Source of the DNA: Nocardioidaceae bacterium | GTDB taxonomy: Bacteria; Actinomycetota; Actinomycetes; Propionibacteriales; Nocardioidaceae | DNA: 5,051 nt | Reading direction: 5' to 3' | Assembly (NCBI GenBank): GCA_013813125.1 | Contig: JACCSH010000029.1 | Coordinates: forward strand, 1 to 5,051 | Shown: positions 1 to 5,051 of the stretch, piece after piece | Layout: each line of letters begins with the position of its first letter | How positions within the stretch are numbered: position 1 is the stretch's first letter | Program-made: the position numbers and the translations under genes | The notes under the pieces: generated by a model | The model's input: only the letters and a program-made list of their open reading frames with translations | Database searches by the model: none | Told to the model about the DNA's origin: nothing

Positions 1-163
1 TCGAAGCCAGCAGTGCCCTTGGGCACGTCGGGCCCCCGTTGTGCTTGGTGCAAAGGACGATCGCGCTGGGTTCTGGTGCATGAATTGGGTCATTCGCATC
101 ATGCGGAGACCGCCCGAATGTCCGCACGACGGGCGCTCCCCGGCCAGAAGCGACCAGACGTCC
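1..163. other. left-edge sequence with no supported gene
   Basis: This stretch precedes the polymerase-domain gene. Two + strand frames stay open from the window edge, one to a TAA at 164-166 and one on past the polymerase start, but neither gives a recognisable protein. The second contains HELGH by chance, with no surrounding metalloprotease features. On the minus strand, frames that could begin near 95-125 stay open to the left edge, so a divergent gene starting here is possible but unsupported. I see no tRNA, hairpin terminator or repeat. Confidence 0.4.
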
Positions 164-169
164 TAAGTT
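164..169 (+). promoter_or_regulatory. candidate -10 element of a leaderless promoter
   Basis: TAAGTT matches the actinobacterial TANNNT -10 pattern. It ends 6 nt before the ATG at 176, the distance at which transcription would start on the A of the start codon. No Shine-Dalgarno lies before that ATG, which agrees with leaderless translation. There is no convincing -35 hexamer about 17 bp upstream. Function is inferred from position and pattern only. Confidence 0.5.
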
Positions 170-175
170 GTTCGC

Positions 176-1147
176 ATGACACCGGCAGCGAGCAAGTCGC
201 CCTCAGTGGAGCTGGAGGTAGGGCACCGCAGCGTGCGGATCTCTAACCCCAGCCGGGTGTACTTCCCCGCGACCGGCGCGACGAAGCTCGACCTCGCCAA
301 CTACTACATCGGCGTCGGCGACGGGATCGTCCGGGCGCTGCGCGAGCGGCCCTGCATGCTGCACCGGTTCCCCGATGGCGTCACGGGTGAGAAGGTGCAC
401 CAGAAGCGGCTGCCGCAGGGCGCACCGCCGTGGGTGGAGACGGTGCGGGTCGAGTTCCCTCGCTACGGGCGCCACGCCAACGAGCTGTGCGTCACCGAGC
501 TGGCCTCCGTGATCTGGGCCGTTCAGATGTCCACCGTCGAGTTCCACCCCTGGAACTCCCGGCGCGGCGACACCGAGCGGCCCGACGAGTGGCGCATCGA
601 CCTCGACCCGATGGAGCAGTGTCCGTTCGACACAGTCCGCCGCGCCGCGCACATCAGCCACGAGATCCTCGACGAGATCGGCGCCGTCGGCTGGCCGAAG
701 ACCTCAGGCGGTCACGGCCTGCACATCTACGTCCGGATCGAGCCGCGCTGGGGATTCGCCGACGTACGCCGCGCCGCCCTGGCCTTCGCGCGGGAGGTGG
801 AGCGTCGCTCGGGCGGCGACGTGACCACCACCTGGTGGCGTAAGGACCGCGCGCCCGACCAGCTCTTCGTCGACTACAACCAGAACGCCCGCGACCATAC
901 GATCGCCTGCGCCTACGCCGTCCGCGGCACGCCCCAGGCGACCGTCTCGACGCCGATCAGCTGGGACGAAGTCGACGACGTACTGCCCGAGGACTGCACG
1001 ATCGCCACGGTCCCCGACCGGTTCGCCGAGCTCGGTGACCTGCACGAGGGCATCGACGACGCAGTCTTCTCGCTCGAGCCGTTGCTGGAGTGGGCCGAAC
1101 GCGACGAGCGCGCTGGCGCGGCCGAGCCGCCACCCGTTGACGAGTAA
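176..1147 (+). CDS. stand-alone LigD-type DNA polymerase/primase domain protein
   Basis: This 323-residue protein matches the polymerase domain of bacterial LigD (archaeo-eukaryotic primase superfamily) without the ligase or nuclease domains. The family adds short stretches of dNTPs or rNTPs at breaks and gaps during end joining or excision repair. Visible motifs are an early QKR (76-78) with APPWVETV (83-90), the metal-binding pair D142-L-D144 followed by P145, the nucleotide-binding segment SGGHGLHIYV (177-186), and the third acidic residue D233 in VDYNQNARDHTIA. The length is normal for free-standing members such as mycobacterial Prim-PolC/PolD proteins, and all expected acidic residues are present, so it should be active. 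The ATG at 176 has no Shine-Dalgarno but sits at the start predicted from the TAAGTT element. No ku or ligase gene is in view, so partners must be encoded elsewhere. The Nudix gene follows 57 bp downstream and could be cotranscribed. The family call is secure; the exact pathway is inference. Confidence 0.93.
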   Translation: MTPAASKSPSVELEVGHRSVRISNPSRVYFPATGATKLDLANYYIGVGDGIVRALRERPCMLHRFPDGVTGEKVHQKRLPQGAPPWVETVRVEFPRYGRHANELCVTELASVIWAVQMSTVEFHPWNSRRGDTERPDEWRIDLDPMEQCPFDTVRRAAHISHEILDEIGAVGWPKTSGGHGLHIYVRIEPRWGFADVRRAALAFAREVERRSGGDVTTTWWRKDRAPDQLFVDYNQNARDHTIACAYAVRGTPQATVSTPISWDEVDDVLPEDCTIATVPDRFAELGDLHEGIDDAVFSLEPLLEWAERDERAGAAEPPPVDE

Positions 1148-1204
1148 GCCGGTGGAAAAGCGACCCCAAGCCGACGTGCCTGTACCCCGATCGCAGCTGG
1201 CACC

Positions 1205-1714
1205 ATGATCCGCCGCCGCGTCCAGGGCTTAAGGATTTACGCCGATCGCACCGACGGCCTTTTGCGCCCGGTCAGGTGGGCGTCGGAGCGAGGCGCCCGC
1301 CTCTCGCGCGCCCTGTCCGCGGTACGACGTCCGCAGCGCGCGCGGGTCTTCGTGGTCAGCACCACCGGGTCAATCGCCCTCATCGAGCGGAAGAAGCGGG
1401 GCCTGCACTACTGGGCTGTGCCCGGTGGAGGGATAGAGCCGGGGGAGTCCCCTGAAGTTGCGGCCAAACGAGAGATCCTCGAGGAGCTGGGGCTCGAAGT
1501 AAGCCTCGAGCGGCTCGTCGATCGGCAGGGCTCGCAGGTCTTCTACGTCGCCAACGTTTCTGCCGAGCACGATCTGCTCCTCGGCGGCCCCGAACAGCTT
1601 CGTAACGGTCCGGGCAATTCCTACCAGCCGGTGTGGGTGCCGATCCGGGTGGCGGCGACGCTGTGGCTGCGGCCGCCCGGAGCGGCGGAGGCTCTGGCCC
1701 GCATCCACGACTAA
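1205..1714 (+). CDS. Nudix hydrolase
   Basis: This 169-residue protein belongs to the Nudix superfamily, which hydrolyses nucleoside diphosphates linked to another group. It carries a complete Nudix box: G75, five residues, E81, seven residues, R89-E90, then I91, E93-E94, G96 and L97, which supplies the Mg-binding helix. The strand before it (ARVFVVS, then IALIERKKRGLHYWAVPGG) is typical of actinobacterial members. The C-terminal part NSYQPVWVPI (138-147) also fits this group. The first 44 residues form a basic, Arg-rich extension. They keep high third-position GC, so they are probably translated, and no better ATG or GTG lies before residue 50; TTG at 1262 is the only alternative. The Shine-Dalgarno is weak. 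Substrate cannot be read from the sequence. The preceding polymerase gene makes nucleotide-pool cleaning an attractive guess, but only a guess. Confidence 0.9.
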   Translation: MIRRRVQGLRIYADRTDGLLRPVRWASERGARLSRALSAVRRPQRARVFVVSTTGSIALIERKKRGLHYWAVPGGGIEPGESPEVAAKREILEELGLEVSLERLVDRQGSQVFYVANVSAEHDLLLGGPEQLRNGPGNSYQPVWVPIRVAATLWLRPPGAAEALARIHD

Positions 1715-1720
1715 CCCGGC

Positions 1721-1786
1721 ATGTCAGGCGCCTCGGGTGAGGCGGACCTCGAGCCCCTGCTCTTCGAGCTCGCCAGCGGCGCCTGA
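1721..1786 (+). CDS. possible 21-codon small ORF or truncated gene start
   Basis: An ATG 6 nt after the Nudix stop opens a 21-codon frame, beginning MSGASGEADLEPL and ending SGA before TGA. Of its 20 codons after ATG, 18 end in G or C and second positions are much less GC-rich, the pattern of real actinobacterial coding sequence. No Shine-Dalgarno is visible. It may be a tiny ORF translationally coupled to the Nudix gene, or the surviving 5' end of a gene cut by the event that left the downstream repeats. An 11-bp inverted repeat spans almost exactly the same interval, so a purely structural explanation is equally possible. No homology is recognised. Confidence 0.25.
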   Translation: MSGASGEADLEPLLFELASGA

Positions 1787-1788
1787 CA
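1722..1788. repeat. 11-bp perfect inverted repeat, long hairpin after the Nudix gene
   Basis: TGTCAGGCGCC at 1722-1732 is the exact reverse complement of GGCGCCTGACA at 1778-1788. Inside the 45-nt loop, GGCG (1741-1744) can pair with CGCC (1771-1774) and CTCGA (1748-1752) with TCGAG (1764-1768), giving a rod-like structure. It starts 7 nt after the Nudix stop, so it could stabilise the mRNA end or act as a terminator, although no U-tract follows. The outer ends are TG and CA, as in many IS termini, so a 67-bp mini-element is an alternative. I see no target-site duplication. Confidence 0.55.
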
Positions 1789-1827
1789 AGGTGATGCCTG
1801 AGTCGCACGAATGAGCGCATCTGACCC

Positions 1828-1979
1828 CACCAAAAGGGCGATCTGGGGCCACTCGACGGGAGGATACTTGATCGCTCGACGGGGGATACTTGACCAGTCG
1901 GCGGGCGAATGTGACCACTCGCCCGGGGTATGTCTGACCACTCGACGGGGAATACTTGACTACTCGACGTGAGTTTGAC
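1828..1979. repeat. degenerate tandem array, ~22-bp unit, six to seven copies
   Basis: Units of 19-23 bp follow one another without spacers: 1850-1872, 1873-1894, 1895-1915, 1916-1938, 1939-1960 and 1961-1979. A weaker seventh occupies 1828-1849. The best units read CACTCGACGGGG, then AATACTTGAC. The CTCG near the start and TGAC (once TGAT) at the end are the most conserved parts. The period is about two helical turns, so binding sites would fall on one face of the DNA. On the minus strand each unit begins GTCAAGTAT or similar. Series of GGTCA-type repeats like this are known at the ends of IS21-family elements, where they bind the transposase. No istA or istB remains are present, so this would be a scar. 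A regulator operator array is the main alternative. Confidence 0.75.
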
Positions 1980-2714
1980 CTGGCCGGCGTGGCAGCGGCA
2001 GCCGAGCAGGAGCTGCGGCAGGCCGGTACCGCCGAGCGCGCCGTACACGAGAAGGCGTACCTCAAGAGCTCGCTCGAGCACGCTGGCGCCTCCCTACCGC
2101 TCATCCGGGGCCTCGCCAAGCGCATCCGCCGGGAGCATCTCGGTCTCGACAATTCGACGGTGTTCGCGCTTGCCGCGGAGCTGTGGGCGTCGCCCCTGCA
2201 CGAGTGTCGGATGCTCGCGGTCATGTTGCTCGAGCAGTACGCCGACGCCATGGTGCCGGCGGACCTCGACGCGATCGAGCCACTGATCCGAGACTCTTAC
2301 ACCTGGGCGCTGGTGGGCGGCCTTGCGGGCTACGTCGCTGCAACGATCGTTGTCAACCACGCCAACCACCCGCTCGCCGATACCACTCTTCGGCGGTGGG
2401 GCGGCGATGACGACTTCTGGATACGCCGCAGCGCCCTCCTGGCCCACCTCAAGACGCTGGGCCGAAAAGGTGACTTCCAGGGCTGGGACCGCTTCTGCGA
2501 CCTCGCAGACACCATGCTCGAAGAGCGCGAGTTTTTCATCCGCAAGGCGATTGGTTGGGTGCTACGCGAAGCCGGCAAACAGCAACCGCAGGCGGTTGCC
2601 GCATTCCTCGAGCCTCGGATCTCGCAGGTGTCGGGCGTTACTATCCGTGAGGCGATTCGCTACCTAGACCCGACCGGCCGTGACACGCTCATGGCGTCAT
2701 ATCGCCGTCGGTAG
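1956..2714 (+). CDS. AlkD-like DNA alkylation repair (HEAT-repeat) protein
   Basis: This protein of up to 252 residues matches the AlkC/AlkD DNA alkylation repair family: all-helical HEAT-like repeats that wrap DNA and, in AlkD, excise N3- and N7-alkylpurines. Family landmarks are EKAYLKS (32-38), LWASPLHECRMLAVMLL (76-92), YTWALV (115-120), FWIRRSALL (154-162) and REFFIRKAIGWVLRE (191-205), the last holding the aromatic W201 that corresponds to the AlkD DNA-contacting Trp. The repeats carry the usual R157/R158. The expected catalytic Asp four residues after W117 is Gly121 (codon GGC at 2316-2318), so glycosylase activity is doubtful. The 5' end is uncertain. The TTG at 1956 lies inside the upstream repeat array, so the first 7 or 8 residues are repeat-encoded. 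GTG at 1989 (residue 12) is a good alternative, and the native N-terminus may have been lost. Family assignment is firm; activity is not. Confidence 0.87.
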   Translation: MTTRREFDLAGVAAAAEQELRQAGTAERAVHEKAYLKSSLEHAGASLPLIRGLAKRIRREHLGLDNSTVFALAAELWASPLHECRMLAVMLLEQYADAMVPADLDAIEPLIRDSYTWALVGGLAGYVAATIVVNHANHPLADTTLRRWGGDDDFWIRRSALLAHLKTLGRKGDFQGWDRFCDLADTMLEEREFFIRKAIGWVLREAGKQQPQAVAAFLEPRISQVSGVTIREAIRYLDPTGRDTLMASYRRR

Positions 2715-2722
2715 GAGCGGTC

Positions 2723-2735
2723 GGGCGGCGCGCCC
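2723..2735 (+). terminator. weak terminator-like hairpin after the AlkD-like gene
   Basis: GGGCG (2723-2727) and CGCCC (2731-2735) form a 5-bp GC stem with a 3-nt loop, 8 nt after the TAG stop. There is no T-run downstream and the stem is short, so in this GC-rich context it may be chance. The position, before a gene with its own candidate promoter, is the only other support. Confidence 0.2.
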
Positions 2736-2789
2736 AGCAGGGCCCAACCTCTCCGTCGCAAGAACGATGCGCAAGTCCCGACGCAGACC

Positions 2790-2795
2790 TAGCGT
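2790..2795 (+). promoter_or_regulatory. candidate -10 element of a leaderless promoter for the sensor kinase
   Basis: TAGCGT matches TANNNT and ends 6 nt before the GTG at 2802, so transcription would begin on the start codon. This is the same geometry as at 164-176. No good Shine-Dalgarno and no clear -35 hexamer are present. It would drive the kinase-regulator pair as one transcript. Confidence 0.45.
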
Positions 2796-2801
2796 AGGCA
2801 T

Positions 2802-3968
2802 GTGGAATCTCTTGCGGCGACGGCGACGGCGACGGCGCGACGCTCACGTCTGACCGGCCTGCTACCCCCGCTCGGCGACGCGTTATTGGCTGGTGTGTTC
2901 GTGGTGGGGAGCCTGGCAGAGGCGCTGATCAGCGAAACCGTCCGGTCCCCGCTCCTGCACGGTTCGCTTGCCGTGCCAGCGACAGCTGCCCTCGCTTGGC
3001 GACGGCGGTATCCGCTCTCGGTTGCAGCCGCAGTGATGGCGAGCAACATCGCGATCAACCCTGAGGGGCAGTTCTCGACCTTGCTCGCCATGGTAGTCGT
3101 GTCCTTCACGCTCGGTGCCGAGCTTGACCCGCCGAGGAGCTGGTTCGGGTTGGCGTTGGTCACCGTGCCGTTCATGACGGCGATGCTCCTGTTCGGGTTG
3201 GAGCCGAGCGATGTTGGCGCTGCGGTTGTGTTCCTAGCGGGCCCGTGGGCGGTGGGGGTTACGGCGCGCCAGCGATCAGCCCGCACAGCTGAGGCGATTG
3301 ACCGAGCTGCACGGCTCGAGCGCGAACGCGACGCCGCGAACGCCGCCGCGGCGGCACAGGAAAGGGTTCGGATAGCTCGAGAACTCCACGACATCGTCTC
3401 CCACTCGATAAGCGTCGTCACTATCCAGACCCAGATGGTACGTCGTCGGCTGCGCCCGGAGCAGACTCAGGAAGCGCAAGACCTCGCGGCGGTGGAGTCA
3501 ACGGCCCGCCAAGCGCTTGCCGAGATGCGGCGCCTTTTCGGTGTGTTGCGCGCGGATGGAGAGTCGCCGTCGTTGGCGCCACAGCCGGGCTTGGGAGAGT
3601 TGCACCGGCTGCTGGAACACGTCCGCGTTGCTGGCCTGCCGGTCGACTTGAACATTACCGGCGAGCCGATCGAGCTGGCTCCCGGCGTCGACCTGGCGGC
3701 TTACCGCATAGTCCAGGAGGGCCTGACGAACGCTTTGCGTCACGCTTGTGCGGGCCGGGCGTCGGTGGCTCTTCTGTATAGACCCAATGCCGTCGAAATT
3801 ACGGTCGAAGACAACGGTGTCGGTCCACGCCAAAGCGGCGATGGCGGCCACGGACTGATGGGGGTACGCGAACGTGTCGCGCTCTACGGCGGCGCCGTCG
3901 AGTTCGGGCCGGCGCCGGGCAGAGGGTCCCGTTTGTCTGCAAGGCTGCCGGTGCGGGAGCTTCGGTGA
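2802..3968 (+). CDS. two-component sensor histidine kinase, NarL/LuxR-partner class (HisKA_3)
   Basis: This 388-residue membrane kinase would autophosphorylate on His and pass the phosphate to the regulator encoded next. The N-terminal half (about 24-152) is hydrophobic, with five or six likely membrane segments around 26-44, 56-66, 72-86, 92-106, 114-133 and 138-154. It has no large extracellular loop, so the signal is probably sensed in the membrane. A charged linker helix (about 156-188) leads to the HisKA_3 dimerisation motif RIARELHDIVSHSISVV, with phospho-acceptor H196. The ATPase domain shows the N box (QEGLTNALRHA, N310), the G1 box DNGVG (337-341) and the G2 region GHGLMGVRERV (349-359). 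All catalytic motifs are intact. GTG at 2802 is chosen from the TAGCGT element. An ATG at 2800 is out of frame and stops early. A hexanucleotide repeat lies in codons 5-12. The stimulus is unknown. Confidence 0.93.
   Translation: MESLAATATATARRSRLTGLLPPLGDALLAGVFVVGSLAEALISETVRSPLLHGSLAVPATAALAWRRRYPLSVAAAVMASNIAINPEGQFSTLLAMVVVSFTLGAELDPPRSWFGLALVTVPFMTAMLLFGLEPSDVGAAVVFLAGPWAVGVTARQRSARTAEAIDRAARLERERDAANAAAAAQERVRIARELHDIVSHSISVVTIQTQMVRRRLRPEQTQEAQDLAAVESTARQALAEMRRLFGVLRADGESPSLAPQPGLGELHRLLEHVRVAGLPVDLNITGEPIELAPGVDLAAYRIVQEGLTNALRHACAGRASVALLYRPNAVEITVEDNGVGPRQSGDGGHGLMGVRERVALYGGAVEFGPAPGRGSRLSARLPVRELR
2815..2837 (+). repeat. CGGCGA hexanucleotide microsatellite inside the kinase start
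   Basis: CGGCGA occurs three times in a row, followed by CGGCG. It encodes alternating Ala and Thr just after the start codon of the sensor kinase. Copy-number change by slippage would add or remove two residues without shifting frame, so it is likely tolerated. A regulatory role would be speculation. Confidence 0.7.
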
Positions 3969-4663
3969 CCGTCCGAGAGCTGACGGTCGTCATCGCCGAT
4001 GACCAGGGAATGGTCCGAGCCGGCTTCCGCAGCCTGCTTGACGGTGAGGCAGGACTGCGAGTGGTCGGTGAGGCCGGTGACGGCGTGCAGGCCGTCGAAG
4101 TGGTGCGTCGGCAGCAGCCGGACGTCGTACTCATGGATATCCGGATGCCGATACTGAACGGTCTCGCCGCTACGAGCCAGTTGGTCAACGAGGGCACCAC
4201 TTCCAAGATTCTCGTCCTGACGACCTTCGACCTTGACGAGTACGTCTTCGAGGCCTTGCGGGCCGGCGCCTCGGGCTTTCTGCTGAAGGACTCCCCGGTC
4301 GAGGAGCTGCTCACCGCCATCCGGGTGGTGGCAGCAGGAGACGCGCTATTGGACCCGGCCGTCACGCGGCGGGTTATCGACACGTTCGTCCGTCGGCCGG
4401 CTCCGACTCCACAACGGTCTGAGGTGCTTGCTCCGCTAACTCCTCGAGAGCGAGAGGTGCTGGGTTTGATGGCGCGCGGACAGTCGAACGCCGACATCGC
4501 TCGCCGCCTCTTCGTGTCGGAGGCGACCACGAAGACGCACGTGAGCAATGTGCTCGCCAAACTCGCCCTGCGCGACCGCGTGCACGCGGTGATCTTTGCC
4601 TACGAGAGCGGTCTGGTCATTGCGGGTGATGACGACCCCACCGCTTCTCCTTCCTCGGACTGA
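3965..4663 (+). CDS. NarL/LuxR-family response regulator
   Basis: This 232-residue cytoplasmic DNA-binding regulator is the partner of the kinase upstream. The receiver domain (about 7-122) has the acidic pair D12-D13, the phosphorylation site D58 in LMDIRMP, the switch residue T86 or T87, and the conserved K108 in FLLKD. A linker (about 123-155) joins it to a LuxR-type helix-turn-helix (LTPREREVLGLMARG from 158, then ADIARRLFVSEATTKTHVSNVLAKL to about 200). A short acidic tail ends the protein. The GTG start overlaps the kinase TGA by 4 bp (GTGA), so translation is coupled and one-to-one pairing is very likely. The usual Val in the recognition helix (EATVKTHV) is Thr189 here, a mild substitution. 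Both domains are complete and should work as a phosphorylation-dependent activator or repressor. Target genes are not visible, though the membrane-protein gene 82 bp downstream is the obvious candidate. Confidence 0.95.
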   Translation: MTVRELTVVIADDQGMVRAGFRSLLDGEAGLRVVGEAGDGVQAVEVVRRQQPDVVLMDIRMPILNGLAATSQLVNEGTTSKILVLTTFDLDEYVFEALRAGASGFLLKDSPVEELLTAIRVVAAGDALLDPAVTRRVIDTFVRRPAPTPQRSEVLAPLTPREREVLGLMARGQSNADIARRLFVSEATTKTHVSNVLAKLALRDRVHAVIFAYESGLVIAGDDDPTASPSSD

Positions 4664-4733
4664 GAAGACAATCCGGCTGGCGGCCGATGCGCCGTCACCT
4701 CTTACCAAGCAAGGCTGGCAGGACCCAACTAGA

Positions 4734-4738
4734 AGGAG
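4734..4738 (+). promoter_or_regulatory. strong Shine-Dalgarno for the last gene
   Basis: AGGAG within AGAAGGAGAA lies 7 nt before the ATG at 4746. It is the only near-perfect ribosome-binding site in the window and fixes the start of the partial membrane-protein gene. The contrast with the weak or absent sites of the other genes suggests efficient translation. Confidence 0.85.
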
Positions 4739-4745
4739 AACCTGC

Positions 4746-5051
4746 ATGACCAGCCGCTCAGCCACAGCCCATATCCAAGACTCCGAGGGGGGCCGGGCCG
4801 TCGTACGTCGAGCAGGTGCTGGTACTGACTACTCCCCCCGCAGCGCCGGTCTGCGTGTCCGTCGGTGGTTACTCGTCGCCTCACCGGTTCTTGCCGGCCT
4901 CTTTGCCATCCTCGGCGCGGCCGCGGATCCCGCGGTCGGGCAAGACGGGGTCGTCTTGTGGCAGGCGTACACCGAGAACCCCGAGTCGCTGCAGTTCAAG
5001 TCGTTCGGTTTCCACTGGGCATACTCATTCTGGATGCTGCCGTCGCTCCTC
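4746..5051 (+). CDS. N-terminal part of an unrecognised membrane protein (runs off the window)
   Basis: The first 102 codons are present and the frame is open at the right edge. The first 40 residues are polar and Arg-rich (RVRRW at 37-41), which would keep the N-terminus inside the cell. A hydrophobic segment follows (about 41-60, WLLVASPVLAGLFAILGAAA). A roughly 30-residue loop comes next, with DPAVGQDG and YTENPESLQFKSF and therefore probably outside, and a second hydrophobic stretch begins at HWAYSFWMLPSLL (90-102). The loop has no cysteine or lipobox, so it is not a lipoprotein. I do not recognise the family. Its place directly after a two-component pair, with a strong Shine-Dalgarno, suggests it is cotranscribed with or controlled by that system, possibly as a membrane sensor partner or output. 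That is inference from position. Confidence 0.8.
   Translation, partial: MTSRSATAHIQDSEGGRAVVRRAGAGTDYSPRSAGLRVRRWLLVASPVLAGLFAILGAAADPAVGQDGVVLWQAYTENPESLQFKSFGFHWAYSFWMLPSLL

Noticed and set aside
1..175. Actinobacterial SOS box (TCGAAC...GTTCGA) upstream of the repair polymerase
   Set aside because: The window begins with TCGAAG, but no paired half-site follows at the right spacing.
13..246. Short + strand frame with an HELGH motif and two cysteines
   Set aside because: It overlaps the firmly assigned polymerase gene in another frame; the zinc-protease-like motif stands alone without family context.
1828..1979. CRISPR array
   Set aside because: The units are contiguous and degenerate with no unique spacers, and no cas genes are present.
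1380..2081. Long minus-strand open frame crossing the Nudix gene, repeats and AlkD-like start
   Set aside because: It overlaps two well-supported + strand genes, is full of Arg/Pro/Ser typical of antisense frames in GC-rich DNA, and stays open through the repeats because they lack stops in that frame.
1724..2251. Minus-strand frame with repeated VVKY/GRVV-type peptides
   Set aside because: The periodic peptide only reflects the 22-bp DNA repeat; the rest is antisense to the AlkD-like gene.
3799..4560. 253-residue minus-strand frame opposite the kinase-regulator junction
   Set aside because: Antisense shadow of two complete genes with intact motifs; its low-complexity Arg/Ser/Thr content has no family signature.
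4644..4667. CTTCTC/GAGAAG hairpin at the regulator stop codon as a terminator
   Set aside because: Only a 6-bp stem with a 12-nt loop, AT/GC mixed, overlapping the stop and with no T-run.

Overview
The window is high-GC DNA with strong G/C preference at third codon positions, GTG and TTG starts and actinobacterial-type gene families. It most likely comes from the chromosome of a high-GC actinomycete; the genus cannot be read from the sequence. All supported genes lie on the + strand.

Left part (about 164-1714): a stand-alone LigD-type polymerase/primase domain (archaeo-eukaryotic primase fold) is followed by a Nudix hydrolase with a perfect Nudix box. The polymerase gene begins exactly where a TANNNT -10 element would place transcription start, so it is probably read from a leaderless mRNA. 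No Ku or ligase gene is visible in the window.

Middle part (1715-1979): a short non-genic stretch holds an 11-bp inverted repeat that brackets a 21-codon ORF with coding-like composition. It is followed by at least six degenerate tandem copies of a roughly 22-bp unit. The array looks like the multi-repeat end of an IS21-type insertion sequence, or an operator array. It runs directly into the first codons of the next gene.

Centre (1956-2714): an AlkD-like HEAT-repeat DNA glycosylase family protein. The aspartate expected in the W-x-x-x-D motif is glycine here, so base-excision activity is in doubt.

Right part (2790-5051): a NarL/LuxR-class two-component system. A membrane-bound HisKA_3 sensor kinase overlaps its response regulator by 4 bp, and its start also fits a leaderless promoter. 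After an 82-bp gap with a strong Shine-Dalgarno comes the first 102 codons of an unrecognised membrane protein that runs off the window and may be a target or partner of the system.

Taken together, the left and centre carry three genes with nucleic-acid or nucleotide maintenance themes (gap-filling polymerase, nucleotide hydrolase, alkylation-repair-like protein), with a likely mobile-element scar between the second and third. The right is a separate signalling operon. No clearly new multi-gene system is evident. The most unusual points are the repeat array fused to the AlkD-like start and the missing catalytic Asp.
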